From: Profundibacter amoris
Lineage (GTDB): Bacteria > Pseudomonadota > Alphaproteobacteria > Rhodobacterales > Rhodobacteraceae
Direction of reading: 5' to 3'
NCBI RefSeq assembly: GCF_003544895.1
Contig: NZ_CP032125.1
Coordinates: forward strand, 412,001 to 476,000
Length of the DNA stretch: 64,000 nucleotides
Positions 27,629 through 36,634 of this stretch are shown one piece after another. A program made the translations under genes and the position numbers. Numbering within the stretch: the stretch's first letter is position 1; every line of letters starts with the position of its first letter. The notes beneath the pieces are model-generated. The model saw nothing but the letters and a program-made list of their open reading frames with translations, was not told where the DNA came from and searched no databases.

Positions 27629-28594
27629 ATGACAATAACCGTTACCCCCGATGTGTTCAAACTGGCACAGGTGTTCACCATATCGCGCGGCTCGCGGACC
27701 GAGGCCAGGGTGCTGACCGTCCGCGTCACGCGCGATGGCGTCACCGGCTGGGGCGAATGTGTGCCCTATGCCCGCTATGACGAAACGCTGGACAGTGTGA
27801 CGGCCGAAATCGAAGGATTACCCGAGGGCATCACCCGCGCGGATTTGCAGGATGCTTTGTCGCCGGGTGCCGCCCGCAACGCGGTGGATTGCGCCCTGTG
27901 GGATCTGGAGGCGAAACAGGCCGGTAAACGGGTTTGGGAACTGGCAGGCCTGCCCGCCCCGAAACCGGAAATCACCGCCTATACCCTGTCGCTGGACACG
28001 CCGGAAAAGATGCAGGAACAAGCCGCCAGAAACGCCTTTCGCCCGCTGTTGAAGATCAAGCTGGGCACGCCCGACGATATGATCCGGCTAGAAGCGGTGC
28101 GTGCCGGTGCGCCGAAATCCCGCATCATCATTGACGCGAACGAGGGCTGGTCCGCCGAAGTTTACGCAGACCTTGCCCCGCATTTGCTGCGCCTCGGGGT
28201 TGGGCTGGTGGAACAGCCGCTGCCCGCAGGCGATGATGACGCCCTGACCGGCATGGAGCGTCCCGTGCCCGTTTGCGCCGACGAGGCCTGTCACGACCGC
28301 GACAGCCTGCCCGCGCTGAAGGGCAAATACGATATCGTCAACATCAAGCTGGACAAAACCGGCGGGCTGACCGAGGCGATTGCCTTGCGAAAGGCGGCCG
28401 AAGCCGAAGGTTACGGCGTGATGGTGGGCTGTATGGTGGGATCATCGCTGGCGATGGCCCCTGCCACCTTGATCGCGCAGGGCGTGGCCTATACAGACCT
28501 TGACGGACCGCTGTTGCTGGCCGAAGACCGCGAGCATGCGCTGCATTTTGACGAGGCCGGCGTGCACCCACCCAACGCCGCCTTGTGGGGCTAG
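27629..28594 (+). CDS. dgcA: N-acetyl-D-glutamate racemase DgcA (dipeptide-epimerase-like, enolase superfamily)
   Basis: A 321-residue enolase-superfamily enzyme. The catalytic KxK is LLKIKLG, metal ligands are in IIIDANEGWS, LVEQPLP and VCADEAC, and the opposite catalytic lysine is in IVNIKLDKTGG; all are in place. On sequence alone it would be called L-Ala-D/L-Glu epimerase; the dgcN neighbour favours DgcA. CAGGAG precedes the ATG. The next gene begins 3 bases after the stop. Confidence 0.85.
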   Translation: MTITVTPDVFKLAQVFTISRGSRTEARVLTVRVTRDGVTGWGECVPYARYDETLDSVTAEIEGLPEGITRADLQDALSPGAARNAVDCALWDLEAKQAGKRVWELAGLPAPKPEITAYTLSLDTPEKMQEQAARNAFRPLLKIKLGTPDDMIRLEAVRAGAPKSRIIIDANEGWSAEVYADLAPHLLRLGVGLVEQPLPAGDDDALTGMERPVPVCADEACHDRDSLPALKGKYDIVNIKLDKTGGLTEAIALRKAAEAEGYGVMVGCMVGSSLAMAPATLIAQGVAYTDLDGPLLLAEDREHALHFDEAGVHPPNAALWG

Positions 28595-28597
28595 GTC

Positions 28598-29212
28598 ATG
28601 GAGCAGGCAATTATCTGGGATTGCGAGTTTCTAACGTCTGAAGGTGCGCCAAGCCGGTTCTGGTGTGGCCCGCGCGATCCTGACCAGATTCTTGTGCAGC
28701 TTGGTGCTGTGCGTCTTGATCTGAACGGAAATTATGACATCGGCGCGCGTTTCAGTCAGATTGTTGTCCCGCGTGACCGGCTGGGCGAAGTTTGCGCGCT
28801 GGATTCATATTTCACTAGGCTGACCGGCATCACACAGGAGAAGGTGGCGCAAGAAGGTTTGGAACTGGCCGAAGCGCTTTCCGCCTTTGATGGCTTTTCC
28901 GGTGGTGCGCCCTTCTGGGCATGGGGCCGTGACGAATATCAGGCGCTGGCCATTTCATGTTATCTGGCGGGTATTCCCGCGCCGATCCCTGCCACACGGT
29001 TTGGCAACGCGCCGGTTTTACTGTTGAAAGCCGGAATTGCGCACGACGAAATCGTCACCTTGCGTAGTCCGAACCTTGCCGCGCACTTTGGTGTAGAGCG
29101 AGAGGGCGGGGCTGCCCACAACGCGGTGGATGACGCACATTCCGTGGCGCTTGCCCTGCAACATCTGCTGCGCAAGGGGTGCTTGCACGCCGATGATTTC
29201 ATCCCTTATTGA
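28598..29212 (+). CDS. DEDDh-type 3'-5' exonuclease-like protein
   Basis: A 204-residue protein with Exo I IIWDCEFLT (D and E), Exo II near FWAWGRDEYQALAIS (D) and Exo III HNAVDDAHSVALAL (HxxxxD), a complete DEDDh set as in RNase T and DNA Q exonucleases. No other domain is present. It lies 3 bases after dgcA and 70 before the aminotransferase gene, a puzzling place for a nuclease in an amino-acid operon. Substrate (RNA or DNA) unknown. Confidence 0.8.
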   Translation: MEQAIIWDCEFLTSEGAPSRFWCGPRDPDQILVQLGAVRLDLNGNYDIGARFSQIVVPRDRLGEVCALDSYFTRLTGITQEKVAQEGLELAEALSAFDGFSGGAPFWAWGRDEYQALAISCYLAGIPAPIPATRFGNAPVLLLKAGIAHDEIVTLRSPNLAAHFGVEREGGAAHNAVDDAHSVALALQHLLRKGCLHADDFIPY

Positions 29213-29282
29213 ATTATGACCGGATAATAGCTTGACCTTTCGCGGGCCCGCCCTGAAAACATATTGAAACAAGGAGAATGCC

Positions 29283-30146
29283 ATGAGCCGCACAGTCTAT
29301 TTAAACGGAGAATACATGCCCGAAGGCGAGGCGAAGGTTTCGATCTTTGACCGCGGCTTTCTGATGGCCGATGGCGTTTACGAGGTGACCAGCGTGCTGG
29401 ATGGCAAGCTGATTGATTTTGAGGGCCACGCGGTGCGGCTGGAGCGCTCGTTGAAAGAACTGGACATGGCCAGCCCGATCAGCATGGATGATCTGCTTGA
29501 GGTGCACCGTGAGCTGGTGCGGTTGAACGATATAAACGAGGGCATGATTTATCTGCAAATCACCCGCGGCGCGCCGGATGACCGTGATTTCGTGTTCCCC
29601 GATCCGGCCAAGGTGCCGTCCACCATCGTGCTTTTCACCCAGAACAAGCCAGGGCTGGCGGATAATCCGGTGGTGAAAAAGGGCATCAAGGTGATCTCTA
29701 TTCCGGATGAACGCTGGGGCCGTCGCGATATCAAGACCGTGCAACTGCTGTATCCGTCGATGGGTAAAATGATGGCCAAGGCCGCCGGTGCGGATGACGC
29801 ATGGCTGGTCGAGGATGGCAAGGTGACCGAGGGCACATCGAACAACGCCTATATCGTCAAGGGCGGCAAAATCATCACCCGCGAATTGTCCAACGATATC
29901 CTGCACGGCATCACCCGCAAGGCGGTTTTGCGCTTTGCCAAAGAGGCGCAGATGGTTGTCGAGGAGCGCAGCTTCAGCATCGAGGAAGCGCAAGGCGCGG
30001 ACGAGGCCTTCATCACCTCGGCCAGCACATTCGTGATGCCGGTTGTGGAAATTGACGGCGCGAAACTGGGTGACGGCACGCCGGGGCCGGTGGCCGCCCG
30101 CCTGCGCGAGATTTATCTGGAAGAGAGCCGCAAGGCGGCGGTATAG
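29283..30146 (+). CDS. D-amino-acid aminotransferase (PLP fold type IV)
   Basis: A 287-residue class IV aminotransferase. FDRGFLMADGVYEVTSVLDG is the typical N-terminal motif, the PLP lysine is in RRDIKTVQLL, and EGTSNNAYIV binds the cofactor. Bacterial D-alanine transaminase transfers amino groups between D-alanine and 2-oxoglutarate giving D-glutamate, which would tie it to dgcN-dgcA. AAGGAG precedes the ATG. A branched-chain L-aminotransferase is less likely from the opening motif. Confidence 0.87.
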   Translation: MSRTVYLNGEYMPEGEAKVSIFDRGFLMADGVYEVTSVLDGKLIDFEGHAVRLERSLKELDMASPISMDDLLEVHRELVRLNDINEGMIYLQITRGAPDDRDFVFPDPAKVPSTIVLFTQNKPGLADNPVVKKGIKVISIPDERWGRRDIKTVQLLYPSMGKMMAKAAGADDAWLVEDGKVTEGTSNNAYIVKGGKIITRELSNDILHGITRKAVLRFAKEAQMVVEERSFSIEEAQGADEAFITSASTFVMPVVEIDGAKLGDGTPGPVAARLREIYLEESRKAAV

Positions 30147-30155
30147 GTCTACGCC

Positions 30156-30473
<318 letters not shown>

Positions 30474-30489
30474 TGGTGGTTCCTGTTCT

Positions 30490-30834
30490 TTATAGCGTGC
30501 GTTTGGCGTAGGTGGCGGTGTCGATGTCCTTGATATCCACCGACAGGCTGCCGACATCGGGCAGGGCCTGATCCAGTGCGGCCAGTATGCTGCGGGTCAG
30601 CTCGGCCTTGGTGGCCTCGTCGCGACCGGCCAGCAGGCGGATGGTGGCATGGGCAAAGCTTTGCGGCTCGGTGCCGATACGAAAGAAGGGGCAGGGGATG
30701 GCGCGCACCTTGATGGCGGACACGTCAGGGAACACACCGGATGCCGCGGCGGCATCGAACAGCGCCTGACACACGCCGGTCAGACAGTGGGTTTCATCCA
30801 GATGTCCGGCGTATTCAACGGTGATATGTGGCAT
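30490..30834 (-). CDS. 5-carboxymethyl-2-hydroxymuconate isomerase-like tautomerase
   Basis: A 114-residue tautomerase-superfamily protein with Pro2, the catalytic base (MPHITVEYAGHLDETHCLTG). Two-beta-alpha-beta unit length and the SFAHATIRLLAGR segment match CHMI (HpaF) of homoprotocatechuate degradation. No other hpa gene is near, so the substrate may differ. AGGAGG lies before the start; it is 9 bases after the formylglutamate hydrolase. Confidence 0.82.
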   Translation of the reverse strand: MPHITVEYAGHLDETHCLTGVCQALFDAAAASGVFPDVSAIKVRAIPCPFFRIGTEPQSFAHATIRLLAGRDEATKAELTRSILAALDQALPDVGSLSVDIKDIDTATYAKRTL

Positions 30835-30843
30835 GGCTTCCTC

Positions 30844-31584
30844 CTATAGTCCGCTGTCAGTAAGCACCTGTTCAAGGACCGGTGCAAGGCGTTTGGCCCA
30901 TGCCACCTGTTGTTCGTCGGTTTTGATCAGGTCATTGCGGATCTCGATCAGCACATTCGGCCGGTTGTAGGCAATCGCGTGCCTGTCCACGGAATCGCCC
31001 ACCAGATGCCCGCCATAGGGTTCGTTTTCACCAACACACAGGTCCGGTTCCTGCCGCAGCCGTTCGACCAGAGGGGCCGACAGGCGGGTGTCCCCGGCAT
31101 ATAGTACCCCGATATGCCACGGGCGTTTCGGATAACCGTTCAACTGCGGCGTATAGCTGTGGATCGCCACATAAAGCGTATCGTCCCGCCGCCCTGCCAG
31201 TTCCCCCAGCGCCGCGTGATAGGGCCGGTAACAGGCGTTCAGCCGGCGTTCGCGTTCGGTCGCATCCACATGCCGGTTGGCCGGAATGATGGTGCCGTCA
31301 TACAGTTTCATGATCAGGGTCGGGTCGTCCTCGCCCCTGTTAGGATCAATCACAAGGCGGGAGAAATCCGACAGGATCGCGGGCGCGTCCAGCAGCTCGG
31401 CCAGCGCATATGTCACCCCCGCCGATCCCGGATCATAGGCGATATGGCGGGCCATTTCCTCTGGCGGCAGGCCGAGGTCGCCGCCGTTCACCTGTTCGGG
31501 CACGGTATTGGCGGCGTGGTCTGCCGTAATCAGCCAGCGGGCGGGGCGGTCGGCCCCGATGATATGATAGGGTTGGTATGTCAT
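30844..31584 (-). CDS. N-formylglutamate amidohydrolase family protein
   Basis: A 246-residue protein: LITADHAANTVPEQ and IHSYTPQLNGYPKRPWHIG contain the metal/substrate residues of the N-formylglutamate deformylase family, whose best-known member HutG releases glutamate and formate in histidine breakdown. No hut genes are nearby. The ATG at 31584 is favoured by family similarity; the ribosome-binding site is weak and the frame opens to 31617. First gene of the CHMI-DUF1244 operon, divergent from pyk. Confidence 0.82.
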   Translation of the reverse strand: MTYQPYHIIGADRPARWLITADHAANTVPEQVNGGDLGLPPEEMARHIAYDPGSAGVTYALAELLDAPAILSDFSRLVIDPNRGEDDPTLIMKLYDGTIIPANRHVDATERERRLNACYRPYHAALGELAGRRDDTLYVAIHSYTPQLNGYPKRPWHIGVLYAGDTRLSAPLVERLRQEPDLCVGENEPYGGHLVGDSVDRHAIAYNRPNVLIEIRNDLIKTDEQQVAWAKRLAPVLEQVLTDSGL

Positions 31585-31719
31585 GTTCTTGTTAGCTTTT
31601 GCTTTTATACCCCACATAAGGGCAGGACCGGCAAAGCGCCAGTTGTATCAGTCGGGTTTTTGCGGCATATAACCCGTGGCCCACCGATAAATGAAGAACA
31701 AGACAAGGAACGAGGCAGT

Positions 31720-33165
31720 ATGAAGCGCCTGCGCAATGTGAAAATCGTGGCCACCCTGGGGCCGTCCTCCAATGACTATGACATGATCCGCGCCCTGTTC
31801 GAGGCCGGCGCCGATGTGTTCCGTCTGAACATGAGCCACGGCGAGCATGACGAGATACGCGAACGCCACCGGATCATCCGCAAGATCGAAAAGGATCTGG
31901 ACCGCCCGATCGCCATTCTGGCCGATTTGCAGGGGCCGAAACTGCGCTGCGGTAAATTCGCCAATAAGGCAGCAGAACTGGAGGACGGGCAGGATTTCCG
32001 GTTCGATCTGGATAAGGCCCCGGGTGAAAACCACCGCGTGCGCCTGCCCCATCCCGAAATTTTCGCGGCTTTGAAACCCGGATCGACCCTGCTGGTGGAT
32101 GACGGCAAGGTCGAATTGCGGGTCAACGAATGTGGCGAGGATTACGCAGATTGCACCGTGATTGTCGGCGGCACGATTTCCAACCGCAAAGGGGTGAATG
32201 TGCCCGATGTAGTGCTGCCGTTGGCGGCGCTTTCGAAAAAGGACCGCAAGGATCTGGAGTTTGTCTGCCAGCTGGGTGTGGACTGGCTGGCGCTGTCATT
32301 TGTGCAGCGCCCCGAAGACGTGCTCGAGGCGCGCGAACTGGCGCAAGGCCGCGCGGCGATTCTGTCGAAGATCGAGAAACCGGCGGCGGTGACGGCGTTC
32401 AAGGAAATTCTGGAGGTCTCGGACGGGATCATGGTGGCCCGTGGCGATCTGGGCGTGGAACTGCCGGTGCAGAATGTGCCGCCGATCCAGAAACAGCTGA
32501 TCCGTGGCTGCCGCGCGGCCGGCAAACCGGTGATCGTGGCAACCCAGATGCTGGAAAGCATGATCGACAGCCCCGTGCCCACCCGGGCCGAGGTGTCCGA
32601 CGTGGCGACCGCGATTTACGAGGGCACGGATGCCATCATGCTGTCGGCTGAATCCGCCGCAGGGCGGTTTCCGATCGAAGCCGTGACCACGATGAACAAC
32701 GTCGCAATCGAGGTCGAGAACGACCCGATCTATCGCGACGTGATCGAGGCATCGCGCAAACTGAAACGCAGCACGGTGGCTGACAGTATCGTTGCCGCCG
32801 CCCGTGAAATTGCCGAAACCACCGACATCAAGGCGATCTGCTGCTTTACCCAGTCGGGCACCACTGCCCTGTTGACCGCCCGCGAACGCCCCAGCGTGCC
32901 GATCATCGCGCTGACCCCGCTTACCGGCACCGCGCGGCGCCTGTGTCTTAGCTGGGGGGTGAATTGCTATTTCTCGGGTGATGTGGACCGTTTCAAACTG
33001 GCCGTGGTCAGTGCGGCGCGTGCGGCGCGCTCGTCCGGGCTGGCGACGGAAAAGGACCAGATCGTTGTGACCGCCGGTGTGCCCTTCAATGTGCCCGGAA
33101 CCACCAATATCCTCAGGGTTGCGCCGTGCGAAGAAAGGTTGATTTTTCGTTCTGAACAGGAATAA
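31720..33165 (+). CDS. pyk: Pyruvate kinase
   Basis: A 481-residue glycolytic enzyme making ATP and pyruvate from phosphoenolpyruvate. LADLQGPKLR, ILSKIEKPAAV (catalytic Lys), MVARGDLGVELP (metal Glu/Asp) and KPVIVATQMLESMI are all present. The frame is open 606 bases upstream, antisense to the divergent gene, but the ATG at 31720 gives the family start MKRLRNVKIVATLGPSS. Confidence 0.95.
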   Translation: MKRLRNVKIVATLGPSSNDYDMIRALFEAGADVFRLNMSHGEHDEIRERHRIIRKIEKDLDRPIAILADLQGPKLRCGKFANKAAELEDGQDFRFDLDKAPGENHRVRLPHPEIFAALKPGSTLLVDDGKVELRVNECGEDYADCTVIVGGTISNRKGVNVPDVVLPLAALSKKDRKDLEFVCQLGVDWLALSFVQRPEDVLEARELAQGRAAILSKIEKPAAVTAFKEILEVSDGIMVARGDLGVELPVQNVPPIQKQLIRGCRAAGKPVIVATQMLESMIDSPVPTRAEVSDVATAIYEGTDAIMLSAESAAGRFPIEAVTTMNNVAIEVENDPIYRDVIEASRKLKRSTVADSIVAAAREIAETTDIKAICCFTQSGTTALLTARERPSVPIIALTPLTGTARRLCLSWGVNCYFSGDVDRFKLAVVSAARAARSSGLATEKDQIVVTAGVPFNVPGTTNILRVAPCEERLIFRSEQE

Positions 33166-33201
33166 TACCTCCTTTAATATGTGTGTTCTGGAGGGTTATT
33201 G

Positions 33202-33426
33202 ATGAATGCGGATCTATTTCTGGTGATTGGCCTGATTGTTTGCGGTCTGGCCATACCGTCGATTGTCAGCTCGTTTATTGATCGCCGGACACCGCGGATT
33301 GCGTCGATCATGGTTATGATCGGTGGCGGTATGATCATGATCGCCATCCTGCAAAAGCCCAGCGGATACAGCTTTCAGGAAATTCCGCAGGCCTTTGCCC
33401 GTGTGATCGGAAAATATATCAACTAG
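33202..33426 (+). CDS. Small two-helix membrane protein
   Basis: A 74-residue protein with helices [20 protein letters not shown] and [19 protein letters not shown] and a short amphipathic tail. GGAGG lies 7 bases before the ATG at 33202, so it is very likely translated; the upstream ATG at 33181 has no site. It lies 36 bases after pyk. Family not recognised. Confidence 0.7.
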   Translation: MNADLFLVIGLIVCGLAIPSIVSSFIDRRTPRIASIMVMIGGGMIMIAILQKPSGYSFQEIPQAFARVIGKYIN

Positions 33427-33464
33427 GTCTACGCCCCAAGCACTGAAACCGACGCGTTTTTCCC

Positions 33465-33493
33465 TTGTCATATGGCCCCAGGCGGCCTATACG
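33465..33493 (+). promoter_or_regulatory. Probable sigma70 promoter of rpmI-rplT
   Basis: TTGTCA, a 17-base spacer, then TATACG, giving a leader of roughly 70 bases before rpmI. Fits near-consensus housekeeping promoters and no other gene lies between. Confidence 0.5.
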
Positions 33494-33571
33494 ACGCATC
33501 TTGAGACCGCGCGACCGGCTGGCAAGGCATGCCGAGTCGCGTTTCAACCGCCCATCTGTAAGGAGACGGAA

Positions 33572-33772
33572 ATGCCTAAGATGAAGACGAAATCGAGCTG
33601 CAAAAAGCGGTTCAAGGTCACGGCCAAGGGCCGTGTCAAAGCAGGTCAGGCCGGCAAACGCCACGGCATGATCAAGCGTTCCAACAAATTCCTGCGCAAC
33701 GCGCGCGGCACAACCACGCTGTCGGCTCCTGATGAGAAAATCATCAAGTCGATGATGCCATACAGCCGCTAA
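33572..33772 (+). CDS. rpmI: 50S ribosomal protein L35
   Basis: A 66-residue basic protein, [20 protein letters not shown], with the KRHGM(I)KRS motif of L35. AAGGAG lies upstream of the start. rplT follows in 14 bases. infC, adjacent in many bacteria, is not here. Confidence 0.96.
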   Translation: MPKMKTKSSCKKRFKVTAKGRVKAGQAGKRHGMIKRSNKFLRNARGTTTLSAPDEKIIKSMMPYSR

Positions 33773-33786
33773 GGAGGGATTGAGCA

Positions 33787-34146
33787 ATGAGAGTTACTTC
33801 AGGTCCAACGACCCAAGCCCGCCATAAGAAAGTCATCAAAGCCGCCAAAGGTTTTAAAGGCCGCCGTAAAAACCTGTTCAAATCAGCTACACAGGCTGTG
33901 GACAAGGCGAACCAATACGCAACCCGCGACCGCAAGCAGCGCAAACGCAATTTCCGCGCCCTGTGGATCCAGCGTATCAACGCCGCCGTGCGCAGCCACG
34001 ACGAAGCGCTGACATATTCGCGTTTCATCAACGGCCTGTCCAAAGCGGGCATCGAGGTTGACCGCAAGGTTCTGGCCGATCTGGCTGTGAACGAACCGGA
34101 TGCCTTTACAGCGATCGTTGAAAAGGCCCAGGCCGCGCTCGCGTAA
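33787..34146 (+). CDS. rplT: 50S ribosomal protein L20
   Basis: A 119-residue protein with [20 protein letters not shown] and the conserved [20 protein letters not shown] block that binds 23S rRNA. AAGGAGG precedes it. A terminator follows, so pheS is transcribed at least partly by read-through or its own start. Confidence 0.96.
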   Translation: MRVTSGPTTQARHKKVIKAAKGFKGRRKNLFKSATQAVDKANQYATRDRKQRKRNFRALWIQRINAAVRSHDEALTYSRFINGLSKAGIEVDRKVLADLAVNEPDAFTAIVEKAQAALA

Positions 34147-34178
34147 AACTGCCCCCGTTTAGGGTAATGAATTCAAAG

Positions 34179-34216
34179 AAGCCGCGGCCCTTTTCGGGTT
34201 TCGCGGCTTTTTCTTT
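34179..34216 (+). terminator. Rho-independent terminator after rplT
   Basis: AAGCCGCG / CGCGGCTT stem with an internal GGCCC-GGGTT-type extension and the tail TTTCTTT, between rplT and pheS. Confidence 0.8.
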
Positions 34217-34264
34217 GCCTGCGCTTTGTGTTAGCAGGGCTGTGATCAAACGAAGGAATGTCTG

Positions 34265-35338
34265 ATGGACGCGCTACGACAGAAATATATCGACGCCATT
34301 GCCAATGTCGCGGATGAAGCGGCACTCGAGGATTTGCGCGTCGCCGCTGTGGGCAAAAAAGGCGAGGTTTCGCTGAAAATGCGCGAGCTGGGCAAAATGA
34401 CGCCCGAGGAACGGCAGGTGGCCGGTCCCAAGCTGAACGCGCTCAAGGACGAGATCAACTCCGCCATCGCCGCCAAAAAGGCCGCTCTGGCCGATGCCGC
34501 GCTGGATGACCGCCTGCGCAGCGAATGGCTGGATGTAACCCTGCCCGCGCACAGCCGCCCCCATGGCACAATCCATCCGGTGTCACAGGTGACCGAAGAA
34601 GTCGCGGCCATCTTTGCCGATATGGGGTTCAAGGTGGCCGAGGGCCCGCAGATCGAAAACGACTGGTACAATTTTGACGCGCTGAACATCCCGCCGCACC
34701 ACCCCGCCCGTCAGGAATTCGACACCTTCTATATGAACCGTGCAAAAGGCGACGACCGCCCGCCGCATGTGCTGCGCACCCACACATCCCCCGTGCAGAT
34801 CCGCGCGATGGAAAAAACCGGCGCCCCAATTCGCGTGATCGCGCCGGGTCGCGTTTATCGCAGCGACTATGACCAGACCCACACGCCGATGTTCCATCAG
34901 GTCGAGGGCATGGCGATTGGCAAGGATATTTCCATGGCCAACCTGAAATGGGTGCTGGAAGAATTCTTTGCCGCGTTTTTCGAAATCGACGGCATCAAAA
35001 CCCGTTTCCGCGCCTCGCACTTCCCCTTCACGGAACCATCGGCCGAGGTGGATATCCAGTGTTCATGGGTCGACGGGCAGTTGCGCATCGGCGAGGGCGA
35101 CGGCTGGATGGAGGTTCTTGGCTCGGGCATGATGCACCCCAAGGTGTTGCAGGCGGGCGGTATTGACCCCGACAAATGGCAGGGCTTTGCCTTTGGCATG
35201 GGCATCGACCGGATCGCGATGCTGAAATACGGCATCCCCGACCTGCGGGCGTTCTTTGACAGTGACCTGCGCTGGCTGCGGCACTACGGGTTCGGGGCGC
35301 TGGATATGCCGACGTTGCATGGTGGGTTATCGCGGTGA
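34265..35338 (+). CDS. pheS: Phenylalanine--tRNA ligase alpha subunit
   Basis: A 357-residue catalytic subunit. An N-terminal coiled coil (1-90) contacts tRNA; class II motif 2 is in [20 protein letters not shown], and motif 3 is [20 protein letters not shown]. The conserved [11 protein letters not shown] block is present. The GTG of an AT-rich foreign-looking gene overlaps its stop. Its partner pheT lies 1.3 kb downstream rather than adjacent. Confidence 0.96.
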   Translation: MDALRQKYIDAIANVADEAALEDLRVAAVGKKGEVSLKMRELGKMTPEERQVAGPKLNALKDEINSAIAAKKAALADAALDDRLRSEWLDVTLPAHSRPHGTIHPVSQVTEEVAAIFADMGFKVAEGPQIENDWYNFDALNIPPHHPARQEFDTFYMNRAKGDDRPPHVLRTHTSPVQIRAMEKTGAPIRVIAPGRVYRSDYDQTHTPMFHQVEGMAIGKDISMANLKWVLEEFFAAFFEIDGIKTRFRASHFPFTEPSAEVDIQCSWVDGQLRIGEGDGWMEVLGSGMMHPKVLQAGGIDPDKWQGFAFGMGIDRIAMLKYGIPDLRAFFDSDLRWLRHYGFGALDMPTLHGGLSR

Positions 35339-35916
35339 CGTCTTCAAATATCTTTGAATGCATAAATTCTCTAGCGCAGTTGGTGATGGCATTTGCCGTG
35401 TCATTCGGTGTTTGGGTTGCTTATCGTCAATTGGAAGGTTGGCGAAAGGAGCGTCAAACAATTCGAAAGTCAGAAGTTGCCGAAGAGATGATTTTTATTG
35501 TTTCAAATATTGAGGATGCTTTCAAAAATATTCGCAATCCTATTGATCGTATACCAGTGGGCAAAGCGGATGATAAAAAGTTTGTTTATGAGCGCAGATA
35601 TCAGAGAATTACCGATGCCAATGAGCTTTTTCAGCGGCTCAGAGAATTTCAAATTAGGTGTGATGCAGTGATTGGTTCGGAAGTTACTAAACCGCATGTT
35701 ACAGCCCTGTTTAATGCACGAACTGAAGTGGCTTTGGCTATCGAGGAACTCTCCGATCTATCAGAAGATTCAAACGATGCTGCTGCAGAGGAACTGCGGA
35801 AAAGTCGTAGAGTTCTTTACGGAACTTGGACAGATAAAGATGAATTGGGCATGAAAATTATAGGTTCAATTGAGGCTATCAAAAGCAAGTTGAGTGATTA
35901 TGCTCAACTATCTTAG
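35335..35916 (+). CDS. AT-rich orphan membrane-anchored protein inserted between pheS and pheT
   Basis: A 193-residue protein of unknown function. Residues about 10-30 ([20 protein letters not shown]) form one membrane helix, then a basic [20 protein letters not shown] segment and a long helical, probably coiled-coil C-terminus. Composition is about 40% G+C (two 60-base lines counted at 37% and 43%) against about 60% around it, and codon use is unlike its neighbours, which indicates recent transfer. It starts with GTG overlapping the pheS stop. I recall similar short anchored proteins in accessory regions, but no function; this is memory, not a search. Confidence 0.7.
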   Translation: MTSSNIFECINSLAQLVMAFAVSFGVWVAYRQLEGWRKERQTIRKSEVAEEMIFIVSNIEDAFKNIRNPIDRIPVGKADDKKFVYERRYQRITDANELFQRLREFQIRCDAVIGSEVTKPHVTALFNARTEVALAIEELSDLSEDSNDAAAEELRKSRRVLYGTWTDKDELGMKIIGSIEAIKSKLSDYAQLS

Positions 35917-35954
35917 ATACAGGATTATTCCTGACTTTGCATATTTTCAACACA

Positions 35955-36082
35955 GGGCAGCGCCTGACCCTGGAGGGCGTTTACATGGGTTTGGATGGGG
36001 AACACCGGTGCAGGAACCACAAGGTCATTGCCGGACGCACCGCCGCAAAAGCGCCCTCCGTGGGGAGGGTCGGGCGCTGCCC
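35955..36082. repeat. Imperfect inverted repeat / structured GC-rich spacer
   Basis: A left arm (35955-35979, GGGCAGCGCC...GGAGGGCG) and a right arm (36052-36082) are complementary with one small bulge, enclosing 72 bases. Smaller hairpins GCGCCC-GGGCGC (36051-36077) and GCCCGG-CCGGGC follow, then the palindrome GGAATT-TT-AATTCC. It lies right after the AT-rich gene and could be a terminator, a repeat or a remnant of the insertion. Confidence 0.5.
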
Positions 36083-36193
36083 GGGCAAGCCGGGCGGGGA
36101 ATTTTAATTCCTCTCCACTCTTTTACCGCGCCATTGGATCGGATATGAGCGGTGCAAATTAACACCTCTGCTGACAACCCAAGGCATCCGCCC

Positions 36194-36634
36194 ATGATCA
36201 TAGACCTGCAAGACACATACCCCGGCGCGGGGACGTTCACTCTGGGCGAGGATGCCGAGACATCCGCCGCCCTGATCGCACTGGTGCGGGCCAAGACCAA
36301 GCACGCCGAATGTGCCCCGCTGGCCGAATTCGGCGGCGACGAGGCCGCGATGCCCAAGGTCGGGCGTTGCGATATCATTGCCAACTGGGATGGCACGCCG
36401 GCGGTGGTGGTCAAAACCACTTCGGTCAAAACCCTGCCCTTTGACAAGGTGACCGAGCGCATGGCGCTGGCCGAAGGCGAACACGAAACACTGGCCGAGT
36501 GGCGCAAGGCCCGCGAAAAGCATTTCAAACGCAACGGCGGATTCACCCCCGACATGCCGCTGGTGTTTGAATTTTTTGAAGTGGTCGAGAATTTGATCGG
36601 CAGTGAAATTGATCCGGACGAGGAAACAAAATGA
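36194..36634 (+). CDS. ASCH-domain (YhfF-like) protein
   Basis: A 146-residue protein. MPKVGRCDIIANWDGTPAVV, the EGEHETLAEWRKAREKHF helix and DMPLVFEFFEVVE match ASCH-domain proteins, a beta-barrel fold related to PUA and proposed to bind RNA. The ATG at 36194 is chosen because residues before it are non-family; the frame opens at 36152. It ends ATGA with pheT, so is translationally coupled to it. Confidence 0.8.
   Translation: MIIDLQDTYPGAGTFTLGEDAETSAALIALVRAKTKHAECAPLAEFGGDEAAMPKVGRCDIIANWDGTPAVVVKTTSVKTLPFDKVTERMALAEGEHETLAEWRKAREKHFKRNGGFTPDMPLVFEFFEVVENLIGSEIDPDEETK

Noticed and set aside
31114-31719. In-frame upstream extension of pyk
   Set aside because: Antisense to the formylglutamate hydrolase; pyruvate kinase starts at 31720 by homology.
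33168-33194. CCTCC-GGAGG pairing that could hide the ribosome-binding site of the small membrane-protein gene
   Set aside because: Only five base pairs with a 17-base loop; too weak to propose a switch.
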